This document shows, one piece after another, positions 9,297 to 17,211 of a stretch of 17,211 nucleotides of DNA (positions within the stretch are counted from its first letter, which is position 1; each line of letters begins with the position of its first letter). The position numbers were made by a program, and so were the translations under genes. The notes beneath the pieces are model-generated. The model saw nothing but the letters and a program-made list of their open reading frames with translations. It did not search any database and had not been told where the DNA came from. Source of the stretch: Funneliformis mosseae (Eukaryota; Glomeromycota; Glomeromycetes; Glomerales; Glomeraceae); contig CAJVPP010001918.1 of the NCBI GenBank assembly GCA_910592005.1, positions 1 to 17,211 of the forward strand. Reading direction: 5' to 3'.

Positions 9297-9702
9297 AAGA
9301 TCTCCCTCGAACGACTTTACTTATATTGTGTATGGTGAGAAAATAAAAGCAAAGTCGATTTATACTTGCTTCAAGCTCGAGAGCCCTTCAGAGAACTTAC
9401 AGCAAATCCGAATAATCCGATCTTTATTCGAAATATTCAAAATATTCAACCTAACTCTATGCGTATCTTGTTACGTTATCTGTATGGTCAGGATATTGAC
9501 GACGCAATTCAAAGACGAGATTCAATTAATGTTTGGAATCGTAGGACTGGATATGAGACTTATAATAATTCAAATGTGCCACTTTATAAAGATCTGCTCT
9601 CAAATGTCTGATGTAAAGGATATGAAAAATTTTGCAGAAACTTTGAATGCAGAGCAGCACAAGCAATATTGCCATCATTTTATTCATAATAGCGAATTGT
9701 AA
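9297..9702 (+). pseudogene. BTB/POZ-domain part of the sacsin-like pseudogene
   Basis: Reading across frames gives SxNDFTYIVYGEKIKAKSIY, then LQAREPFRELTANPN, IQNIQPNSMRILLRYLYGQD, YKDLLSNV, DVKDMKNFAETLNAEQ and YCHHFIHNSEL. The order fits a BTB fold: first strand, the helix with A/SREPFRE, the NSMRILLRYLYG helix, then post-BTB helices. A stretch of about 20 residues expected between AETL and NAEQ appears deleted. At least two frame changes break it. A protein-protein adaptor role is family knowledge; this copy is dead. Confidence 0.65.
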
Positions 9703-9825
9703 AAAATATTTGTTAATGCATATCATACCATATATTTATTTCTCATTTAAAAAATATTCAGAGTTTCAAATTTTTAGTAGTCCAGTTGTATTCAAATCTC
9801 AAATATCAATGTAATAATGTAATAA

Positions 9826-9890
9826 TAATGCTAATAAAGACCAACTGGAGTTTGCGGTTTGCGGGGGTCTTAGTCCTCCGTTTAGCATTA
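9826..9890 (+). terminator. GC-rich structured 3' element with possible poly(A) signal
   Basis: The outer stem TAATGCTAA (9826-9834) pairs perfectly with TTAGCATTA (9882-9890). Inside is a GC-rich island with a hairpin CGGGGG-TCTTAGT-CCTCCG (about 9862-9880) in very A+T-rich surroundings. AATAAA lies at 9833-9838, about 130 bp after the sacsin/BTB stop, and GATTGATTGATTG follows directly. The position suggests a 3' UTR or 3'-end element of the upstream gene, or a small insertion; the function is inferred. Confidence 0.45.
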
Positions 9891-9899
9891 AGTGATTGA

Positions 9900-10552
9900 T
9901 TGATTGCGTAATCAGTTCAATTAAACTTTAAATGTCATTTATGATAAACACAAATTACAATATTTAATAATATCTGAATAAAATCAAAGTTATAATTATC
10001 TTATTGAAATTTGAAAGCTTTATGGAATATTAGGGCACATTGTCACGATTACGTAAATGTAAAGTAGGAATTTAATAATTATAGGTAAATTTGTAAAGGA
10101 TGATGATTTATATAAGTCTCAATGTTTAGCCTGTTAATGCTAACAAATTAATTCTTATTGTTGCGCCACGTTTCTTTGACAAAATGCAAACTTTAATATG
10201 ATAATTGAACTTTGCGCAAATAATGCGAAATATGTAAATTATTAACCATACCGATGGAAAGCTGAACATTCTTCATTAATAAATAATTTATTGTTTTTAT
10301 TTCAAAATCTTTACATTATTTTTATTATGATATTTGGAATTAAAACGTTGAGAGATTCATAATTTCATCTAATATACAAAAATTGAAAAATACAAAAAAT
10401 CTAATAAATATAAAATATTTATTATTTAACAATTGTAATATCTTTTTTTATTGATGTTGTGACATATTGAATGGTCAATGAGAAACCTACAACCAATAAT
10501 GAAAAAAATCCACCTAAAATAAAAAATTTTTATTGGTTAGAGAAACCTGAAA
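9900..10552. other. Gene-free A+T-rich spacer
   Basis: Nothing coding was recognised on either strand. The only visible features are short A+T-rich runs and scattered TTAATGCTAAC-type words (near 10135) that resemble the arm of the structured element at 9826. Its last part (10480-10552) leads into the first tandem-repeat array. Confidence 0.5.
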
Positions 10553-11240
10553 CTCTAAGTAATTCAATGTCGCATGTATTATAAACAGGTTCATGAGATA
10601 CCCGATTACACATGGGTATTAATCCAAGAATTTCCTTGAACAATTGTGTAAACATGGTATGAAACTCACTTGGTAATAAAAATGGAAATCTCCAAGTAGA
10701 ATGTATTTTCGCAAGTGATCATACCTAAATGAATACTTGCTGTAGGAATCCAAGATCTAAAAAATTAAAAAATTTTTTTATTGAAGTAATACAGTGACGC
10801 ATGTATTCTAAACAGGTTCATGAGATACTCTAATGATACCCGATTACACATGGGTATTAATCCAAGAATGCACTTGAACAATTGACGCATTAAGTGTAAA
10901 GCATGGGTATGAAACTTACTGGCAATAAAAATGATTTGTTATAGAAATCTCCAAGTAGAGTGCTTCTCATACCGAAATGAGTACTTGCTATAGGAATCCA
11001 AGATCTAAAAAATTAAAAAGAATTTTTTATTGAAGTAATACAGTGACGCATGTATTCTAAACAGGTTCATGAGATACTCTAATGATACCCGATTACACAT
11101 GGGTATTAATCCAAGAATGCACTTGAACAATTGACGCATTAAGTGTAAAGCATGGGTATGAAACTTACTTGACAGTTAATATGAAAATCTCTTTGTGAGA
11201 ATACTTCTGACAAGTGATCATATCACAAAATACATTTTCA
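10553..11240 (-). repeat. Tandem array of about 230-250 bp units, exon-like on the minus strand
   Basis: Three copies are seen, anchored on GCATGTATT at 10572, 10799 and 11048, so unit lengths are 227 and 249 bp; the third is complete to about 11170 and then diverges. Copies 2 and 3 are nearly identical from 10790 and 11039. Each holds ATACCC...GGGTAT, able to form a small hairpin. On the minus strand each unit has a canonical donor (GTAAGT or GTGAGT at 11168, 10919, 10679) and, for two units, an acceptor TTTTTTAG followed by ATCTTGGATTCC. Candidate exons are 10920-11004 (85 nt) and 10680-10756 (77 nt), separated by introns of 163-164 nt. This could be a decayed gene with duplicated exons or a noncoding satellite; I recognise no protein family. 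Confidence 0.7.
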
Positions 11241-11289
11241 GTAATTCTCTTAGGAATTGATATTTTTGGAATCTGGAATTTTTCAGAAT

Positions 11290-11545
11290 ATAAACATAAC
11301 TTCGTCAGAATACAGGATTAACTTTATGCCAAAGCTTCGCCTAAACAAGTAAAACTCAATAAAACTTGCCTTATTTTCAGAAGTTTTCTTTTTGTACATG
11401 AATGACATGGCTGAAATTTGGGAGTTTTAAATGCAAACATACTCTCGTTAGAACGCAGGATAACTTTTTTACACCAAATTTTCTTCTAAAACTCAATAAA
11501 ACTTGCCTTATTTTAATGAAGTTGCTCTTTAGGACATGATATGGT
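11290..11545 (-). repeat. Two diverged copies of an approximately 137 bp unit
   Basis: Both copies share ACTCAATAAAACTTGCCTTA, 137 bp apart (from 11355 and 11492), and flanking blocks such as CGT-AGAA-CAGGATAACTTT. On the minus strand both translate to similar peptides: KASFIEF, then ILYSDEVMFIF in one and ILRSNESMFAF in the other. Conservation at the peptide level suggests former coding sequence, perhaps the upstream exon of the array at 10553-11240, which it adjoins. No family was recognised. Confidence 0.5.
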
Positions 11546-13559
11546 AAGACGTTAAATATGTATCTTTGACAAGTATCTATCGTAGCGAAATGTAGAACCT
11601 GTTATAAAGTAATAAATTTCAAGGTGTAAATAAAAAGAACTGTGTAAATATTTCTTTAGCAATATTTGTAAATATTGTCATCGTGTCATGGTTAGAAAAG
11701 CGGTTTAATGTATTAAAATACTAGCAGAATATATTTTTGTTCGTTCAAGTGTAAACAAGAGTTATGATATGTTTGTTCCGCTTTTGATGGTTATGCTAAA
11801 AGAAAAATTTTGAAGATAGAGTTGATGATGTTTCATTTAATGAAAAGTTTTATTTTTTAAAAGTATATATTATGTGAAAATTTTTCTTAGGAAGATGAGT
11901 ATAAAATACGTATACGAACAAATAATAGCGTAGTCATGAAGATCATGCTGTTTTTAGTAACTTTGTCGATTGGAAAGAACTCAAAACTTTTATACTTTTA
12001 TTACTATTTAAAATGTGTTCTGCTGATACAATACATTTCCTTATTTGAATGTGACTCACAATTACATCAAAAGACTCATTATTCGAGTTGTGATTTTATC
12101 GTTATATTAGTAATAGTTTTTCACGTGATTTTAATTTCTGCAAGGTGTTGACTTAAGTTCTGATGTGTAAAATCATGTAAAATATAAGCAATTTTGACTA
12201 TAAGAAAGTGTGAATATAAAAGGTGAGTATATAGAGGTTGATGAAACAGGAAAATTATCAAATTTCATATGCAAGAATTAATAACTTTTTAATCTGGATT
12301 TCAAACAATTTTCTTTTAATCAATTAATCAACAATGATTTAATTTATCTCAAAAATTAGTAAAATTACAACGAGATGCAAACTTGCTAAATTAATAACTA
12401 GTTTTTTGTTACCTTTTTATTATATAAAATGATTTGATCATTATTCTCTTGAAAAATTTTTATTTCATGATGAAAAAAATTCTTTCGAACAAATAAAGAA
12501 AATCATTCAAAAAACAATGACAAAACCACGGGTTTCTGATTATCAAAGCATCATTAAGGTAATAATGTTATTCCCTAGATATTACTTCAAATACTCTTTT
12601 CTTTTTAGTAAAGTTTCGAAGATTCAATCAACCTTGCTATCTAATTATGTGTTCTTAAAAAAAAAAAATTCAATGATATCCTTGATAATTTGTTTTTAAA
12701 AAGATTTATTTATAAAACAATAGTTAACTATATATTTAATAAATTACATTTATATCCGTAAAGTTTAGCTCAATTTATATTATCAATAATAAATATTAAT
12801 GGCAAATTATTATTTAAAAGCGTTGCTTCTATAATATTTTCTTTGAAGTCTAAATGTATGATCTTAAAAAAGATATATATTTACATTTCAGAATGTTCTT
12901 ATTTTGCCAACTTCTTTTTAATAAAGTATTTACTTCATTTATCGTTATCATTGTATTAATATTAACCATATTTTTTTTTTTTTTAGAAAATCGTTAAAAA
13001 TTGGGCTGTTATATTTCTTTGAAAATTAAATCAAGTTGCGAACATTTCAAAGTGATAAATGAACAACAAAATATCATTATAAATTCACAATTTGTTAAAT
13101 TTCTAAAAAAGAATTAACATTACATGGCGAAGCGAATTTTGATTTTTGTAAAACCGAATTTTCATTTTTTTTTGTATATAACCAACTTATTTATTAAGTT
13201 CAAAATAAAAAAAGGAAAACTTTCATAAAACTATATAAGAAATTCTGAATTATAGAAATTTAAAGTTATATATATGTACAGTATGTAATTTTTTTCGAAA
13301 AGAATCATAATAAAACATACAAAATCAAAGGATGTTACATTTTTTATTTTCTGAGTTAAATTTCATTTATTTAAATGAATAAACTACCTTTTTTTTTCTG
13401 AAAAATAAGAATTATAAAATAGTATAAATTATCGTTAATTAAAAATAAAAATGCCATTTTTTTAAAATTGATAATGAATGAAATATATGAAATCGAATCT
13501 TTTTATTTTCTTTAAAAAAAATGTTATGTATTTTATATAATATCGTATCGTCTAGGTTT
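11546..13559. other. Gene-poor stretch with weak exon-like traces
   Basis: No known protein was recognised on either strand. One plausible exon trace lies at 12463-12558 on plus. A hydrophobic, cysteine-containing frame at 11936-12151 shows no family signature. Long A or T runs (for example T18 before 12985 and A9 near 12665) occur. This is probably intergenic DNA plus unrecognisable old genes. Confidence 0.45.
12463..12558 (+). other. Possible short exon of an unknown, decayed gene
   Basis: The frame reads FHDEKNSFEQIKKIIQ, then KTMTKPRVSDYQSIIK, followed directly by a donor-like GTAATA. A polypyrimidine-AG acceptor at 12608 would give a 50 nt intron and continue into SFEDSINLAI after one stop. 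The lysine/glutamine-rich helix-like composition is more protein-like than the surroundings. No homology is recognised and chance cannot be excluded. Confidence 0.2.
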
Positions 13560-15115
13560 CACGATAATATTTAATTTAGTACATCTCAATAATTCCAGAA
13601 AAATCAATTTCTAACGGATCATAATAACAAATCATATTTGCCGTAGATCAACATTTTGTACAACAATGGCAATTTTTCTACCGGAGCAGATTCTCAAATC
13701 TGATCCAAACATTAACAAAGCATCTCATCATCCATAATATCCATAAATCTATCAGGGTTAAATTCTTTTGGATTTTCATATTTTGAAGAATGATGAATAC
13801 CTTGTGCATTGATATAGAATTTTGTACCAGATTTCTAGACATGATTCGCTACCATACCCATCCTCGTTTGCTACAATGGTCGAGAATTGGAATTGTTGTC
13901 GTGAATCGGGAAGCTTCTTTGATAATTGCTTCACAATATTTTAAATTAAAAAGTGGGGATATTTTGCGAGTAGATATATGACGAAACAGAATATATTTGC
14001 AGTCTGTATAGATTTAAAAATGACACATAAGAATAAAAATTCCTTTTTTTTAAAAAAAAAATCAAATCAAATAAACTTACAGTGTCAATTCTACCACTTG
14101 CGGATTCAAGCAACAAATCCTTAACTTCTTCTCTTGTTAACAATTTGAATCATCTTGGCCTTTCTCCTTAACAATTTGATAGTAATTAACAAGGATAGAT
14201 AAAAAAAATCATGCTTAAATTCATCTTTTTACCATTCTCAAAATCACGCTTCCTATAATCAATTATCAAGAGAATCTTCTCATATAAATAGTCACAATTT
14301 CGTAAAATCTTTTGTTGTTTATTTCTCAATAATATATTTCTAATAACCCATAAATTGAAATAAAAATTCTAACCCGATCGTAAAATCCACCACGCTTAAC
14401 GCAAATCTATTGAACTCTTGTTCATCTTTAATGATGGAGATTGTTGAATATTTTTTTACACCGTTGAAAGCCTCCATAAGATGACTTCCAAATGTTAATT
14501 CAATAATATTCTTTATGGCAAAATCTTCGATCCATTGTTATCGTATTTACGAATGGTGCAGTAACTGCAGAAAAATAACGAAAATGTAAATAATTTATTT
14601 TTGCAGATATGACTATTTAAATTTAACCAACTTGTAATTGGTCTCTGAAAAATTTGAACAACTTAAATGAAATTGATTTCGAGAATCGGTTCTTTACATT
14701 CTAGGTTAATTGATGTGAAAAAATCAGAACTATTAAAAATTTAAAGTTTTTTTTTGAGGATATTTTATGATTGGCTTAAATAGTAATAATAAATTATAAT
14801 AAAAAAAATCAGAGATTTAATGAAATGATTAGTTGTGCTAAATAATTTAATATCACTTTTGCCCATCGGCCAGATGACACAACACACATACAAAACTATA
14901 ATTGAATGATAAAGACATTTTTTATTTTTTGAATCTCAATTTTAATAATTTTGATAAAAATCGTGCCATATTCTATAAAGATACATGCCAAAGAGATTTG
15001 GTATTTGTTCGCTATTAGTATAATACTAATACCCAGGATGCACGACGAGGACGTCAATACCAATCGCAACCCAAAAATTAAGATCAATTTCCAATAACCT
15101 CAAACATTTGCCTCA
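13560..15115 (-). pseudogene. Cytochrome P450 monooxygenase, broken
   Basis: P450s are haem monooxygenases, usually ER-anchored in fungi. Minus-strand pieces in order: a weak N-terminal trace (EVIGN near 15110, EYGTIF near 14960, HLADGQK near 14860); QWIEDFAIKNIIELTFGSHL and FNRFALSVVDFTIG (14540-14390); LRNKQQKILRNCDYLYEKI (about 14310-14250); LTREEVKDLLLESASGRIDT joined through an intron to TANIFCFVIYLLAKYP, which keeps the I-helix oxygen-binding G-x-D-T-T; YCEAIIKEASRF with the ExxR motif at 13917-13906; GIHHSSKYENPKEFNPDRF; and the haem loop FGSDLRICSGRKIAI with its Cys codon at 13688-13686. In the haem loop the conserved Gly is Asp. It is broken by a deletion of about 25 residues after the I-helix exon, frameshifts around 13810-13880 and a stop before the C-terminus. 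The family is certain; the subfamily and substrate are unknown. Confidence 0.9.
14004..14080 (-). other. Intron in the P450 pseudogene
   Basis: The 77 nt intron on the minus strand has donor GTAAGT and acceptor TATACAG. Removal joins GRIDT to TANIFCF in frame and restores the P450 oxygen-binding motif. It contains a palindromic T/A run. Confidence 0.85.
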
Positions 15116-15131
15116 AAACTGAAAAGAGATC

Positions 15132-15180
15132 AAAGAATAATTTTCAGCACTTTTGCTCAGCTGGAAGAAAATTATTCTTT
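15132..15180. repeat. Inverted repeat with perfect 14 bp arms
   Basis: AAAGAATAATTTTC at 15132-15145 is the exact reverse complement of GAAAATTATTCTTT at 15167-15180, with a 21 nt spacer that itself contains AGCA/TGCT. It lies just upstream of the recognisable P450 start region and close to an acceptor-like TTCTTTGATCTCTTTTCAG on minus. Role unknown. Confidence 0.75.
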
Positions 15181-15570
15181 AACTATCCCCTAAATTGGAT
15201 CAATCAGTTCGCTTTCAAACTGAAGGAATCCATCTAAAACGTTAAAGATAACATAAAAGAATTTGTAAAATTTTAAATTTTTGAGTTAAGGATAAATATG
15301 TATAAAATTATTCTGAAAACAAAGAAATAATTATATTAAAAAGAGTTTAGAAGAATAAGAAAACCATATAAATTATTAAACATACCAAGAGGATATGAAC
15401 AAAAGGAAGTTTATTTCAACGCATGAACATCGCTGGCAGAAACCTCGGAAGAAAGGCCATATAAAACATTTAAACAACGTAAAAGAGGTGAATTTTGTTA
15501 GAAACGCTTTTTTTTTTTTTTAAAAAAAAAAAAAATTATAACCAAATGACGGGACTGAACTCCAACCGTG
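15181..15570. other. Spacer upstream of the minisatellite
   Basis: No known gene was recognised. A short frame at 15396-15520 reads MNKRKFISTHEHRWQKPRKK and then GHIKHLNNVKEVNFVRN before a run of Phe codons; it is basic and short and has no family signature. A perfect T14A14 palindrome lies at 15508-15535. Confidence 0.4.
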
Positions 15571-16215
15571 AATCACGACACTTGATGGGACCTTCCAAGA
15601 ATCAAGACCACTTTATGGGATCGATTGGATTCTTCCAAGGGCCACGACCTCTTAATGGATTGATCTTCTTCCAAGGAACAAGTTCTTCTCAAGTAACCTC
15701 TTTCAACTGGATCGGACTTCTACCAAGAATCACGACCATTTGATGGGATCGATGGATTTCTTCCATGGGCCACGGCTCCTTGACAGTGTTGAACTTCAGG
15801 GTTGAACTTCTTCCAAAGATCACGACCACTTGATGGGATCGGTGGATATCTTCCAAGGGCTACAACGTTTTGATGGAATCGAACTTCTTCAAGGACCAAT
15901 AGAAATTATTCAAGAATCACGACCACTTGATGGGATCGAAGGATTTCTTCCAAGGGCTACGACGTTTTGACGGAAACGAACTTCTTCAAGGATCGATAGA
16001 AATTATTCAAGAATCACGACCACTTGATGGGATCGAAGGATTTCTTCTATGGGCCACGACTCATTGACAGGGTTGAACTTCTTCAAACTTCTTCCAAGGA
16101 TCGATAGAAATTTTTCAAGGATCACGACCACTTGATGGGATCGATAGATTTCGGGGCCAAAGATCACTTTCTATGAAATCGTACTTCAACCTAGAATCAC
16201 GACCACTTGCAATGA
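15571..16215 (+). repeat. Minisatellite with composite units of about 97 bp
   Basis: The anchor ATCACGACCA occurs at 15729, 15819, 15916, 16013 and 16121, with related anchors at 15572, 15601 and 16196, giving spacings of 90, 97, 97, 108 and 75 bp. Each long unit is composite: ATCACGACCACTTGATGGGA with TCGA-GGATTTCTTCCAAGG, then a related block GCYACGAC-TTTTGA-GGAA-CGAACTTCTTCAAGG, then ATCGATAGAAATTATTCAAG. The subunits are about 35-40 bp and similar to each other, so the array grew from a shorter unit. G+C content is well above the flanks. A frame is open for about 80 codons at 15495-15743 but not across the array, so coding is not supported. Confidence 0.85.
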
Positions 16216-17089
16216 AAATGAAATTCAGTTCTAAAAATGGTATTTCTTCCAAGATTTAAGATAACTTTGAAATCCAACGAACAGCCTGTTCAGGAAATTA
16301 ATAATAACAATTACAAAAATTAGATTTCATGTCAAAGAAATAATAATCATGAAAAACAATTACATAGTGTCACTTTAGTTCTAAGAACGGACAATATCTA
16401 AAAGACATTAAAGAAAAAAAAGAAGAAAAATGCCATGTATTCAGAAAACTCACTGCAATACTTTCAGTCAACGAAAAGAAAATTTTTGTATCGAAATAAG
16501 CGTCATCATTAAGTATTATTTATATTAACGTCATACAACAATCACATAACAACGTAATTGTTCTGGATACATATCACGTGTTACTTACTTTTAAAAGCGA
16601 AAAATTCTTGCACATGATTTTAACTAAAACAGTTTTAAATTAAATATTATTTATGCTGGCAGTTAATGATTCATTTTGCCCATATATCTCATCAATATTT
16701 ATAAAATATTTTCACGTTAATGCAAAGTTTAAAAGAATAAACGCGTTCAATTAAACCGGGAAAGTTTTGTTTTTATTGAACGATAAGCGAACAATTCTTT
16801 TACGATATTACAGCATGTATGATGTAATTTATGTTCGCTTATCAAGTTATTTTTGTACTTATAATAATACATTTAAATTATACTTGCATTATAGAATAGT
16901 AATAGTCATTATATTTAGCTGTCATAAGTTCATTTGAAATGCGAAATTAACAAATATATTTTGTAATAGACTATATTTTGTAACCATAGGAATGATTGTA
17001 ATAAAAAAAACATTATCTGGCATAAGTTATAAAAAATTGTCACGGTTAAAAAAAGTTGAATATTTGTTAGTTACATTACAAACAATAAT
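16216..17089. other. Gene-free right-hand spacer
   Basis: No protein-coding or RNA gene was recognised. The only clear structure is the inverted repeat at 16782-16843. Purine-rich AAAGAAAAAAAAGAAGAAAA lies at about 16411-16429. Confidence 0.5.
16782..16843. repeat. Nested inverted repeat
   Basis: GATAAGCGAACA (16782-16793) is the exact complement of TGTTCGCTTATC (16832-16843), with a 38 nt spacer. Within the spacer, ATTACA...TGTAAT forms a second, inner inverted repeat. Such a two-level hairpin could be a small foldback element or an RNA structure. Confidence 0.7.
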
Positions 17090-17211
17090 TAATAGTTATT
17101 CGGCACTTCGTGCCGAATAACTATTATATTGGGAAAATCAAATTTGATTCCCAATATTATTAGCTACCTTATAGGTAGCGGTAGTTATTCGGCTCGAAGT
17201 GCCGGATAAGT
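17090..17211. repeat. Cassette of four consecutive hairpins
   Basis: Four inverted repeats lie end to end. First, a perfect 17 bp stem around TTC (17090-17106 with 17110-17126; arm AATAGTTATTCGGCAC). Second, ATTGGGA...TCCCAAT (17128-17155) around the exact palindrome AATCAAATTTGATT. Third, GCTACCT-TAT-AGGTAGC (17163-17179). Fourth, AGTTATTCGGC...GCCGGATAAGT (17183-17211) with two mismatches. The fourth resembles the first in inverted orientation, so the whole looks like a compact element with hairpin ends. The window stops exactly there, so the right border is unknown. Confidence 0.8.

Larger units (their letters stand above)
6531..9702 (+). pseudogene. Sacsin-like HSP90-type ATPase with C-terminal BTB domain, broken
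   Basis: Sacsin-family proteins carry an HSP90-like (GHKL) ATPase fold and act in chaperone-linked proteostasis; BTB domains often recruit cullin-3 ubiquitin ligases. The N-terminus reads RILQNGKTLNE, then DDAGANQFHIIIDIRSHPSN from 6629 (the N-box region), GPAILIFNN, LMQLRVGGKQDD and GKHGLGFNAFFSFYDVPSFI (G2-like glycine motif). Then come PFEGIEGINYRSNFEETLFR and AQQDPEDSQLQQYAQRFRLR (7400s). The middle part keeps YLLPISVCWYQTRSSKFYF (8100s), YVRFLNSVLNYDDF, and an almost open run 8732-9026 (NVIILPKYRDDAWSKK to EGIDLSKYIR) with one stop. YVNPMLARYPNMLRGAGVRE (9130s) follows. The BTB part starts near 9300 (FTYIVYGEKIKA) and keeps NSMRILLRYLYGQDIDDAIQ; NAEQHKQYCHHFI ends it at 9702. Many frameshifts and stops are present. 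The sacsin and middle parts are confident; the BTB assignment is good but not tested. Confidence 0.85.

Noticed and set aside
9328..9702. 124-codon plus-strand frame as a separate gene
   Set aside because: Its first and last parts match the BTB pseudogene while its middle is out of frame; the true middle is in the frame at 9366-9611.
11936..12151. 71-codon hydrophobic plus-strand frame
   Set aside because: No homology, no splice or start context and composition expected from A+T-rich DNA; not supported as a gene.
13790..13981. 63-codon plus-strand open frame
   Set aside because: It is antisense to the P450 K-helix region.
13946..14143. 65-codon minus-strand frame as a small gene
   Set aside because: It is the P450 I-helix exon reading through a clear 77 nt intron; the residues after GRIDT are intron translation.
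15571..16215. CRISPR-like array
   Set aside because: Units are diverged, long and directly adjoining without unique spacers, and the genome is eukaryotic; it is a minisatellite.

Overview
The window looks like nuclear DNA of an early-diverging fungus, most probably an arbuscular mycorrhizal fungus (Glomeromycotina, Rhizophagus/Glomus-like). The grounds are: very high A+T; short 70-85 nt introns with GTAAGT-type donors; Tc1/mariner relics; and decayed copies of gene types that I associate with expanded families in these fungi (sacsin-like HSP90-type ATPases joined to a BTB domain, and fungal cytochrome P450s). I could run no database search, so the taxonomic call is an inference.

No intact protein-coding gene was found. 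The window reads as a graveyard of pseudogenes, transposons and structured repeats. From left to right: a Tc1/mariner transposase relic cut by the window edge (1-889, minus); about 2.2 kb of extremely A+T-rich DNA holding a GC-depleted copy of a repeat and a long foldback (890-3150); a complete-length but dead Tc1/mariner element with both terminal inverted repeats (3153-4392, transposase minus); a better preserved copy of the same repeat (4529-4820) running up to a C-terminal fragment of RPB2, the second-largest RNA polymerase II subunit, with three recognisable introns (4855-5705, plus); a gene-poor spacer; and a roughly 3.2 kb sacsin-like/BTB pseudogene (6531-9702, plus), followed by a GC-rich structured element with a possible poly(A) signal (9826-9890).

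The right half holds two adjoining tandem-repeat arrays (10553-11240 and 11290-11545) that look like duplicated minus-strand exon/intron units; about 2 kb with no recognisable gene; a cytochrome P450 pseudogene on the minus strand (13560-15115) that keeps its I-helix, ExxR and haem-cysteine motifs but is broken by stops, frameshifts and deletions; a minisatellite with higher-order structure (15571-16215); an inverted repeat (16782-16843); and a run of four consecutive hairpins at the right edge (17090-17211).

The genes do not form a pathway. What unites the region is its mode of decay: many in-frame stops fit CGA to TGA or TGG to TAG/TGA changes, as expected from cytosine deamination, plus small tandem duplications that shift frame. 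The least explained items are the four-hairpin cassette, the GC-rich element downstream of the BTB pseudogene and the minus-strand exon-like arrays.
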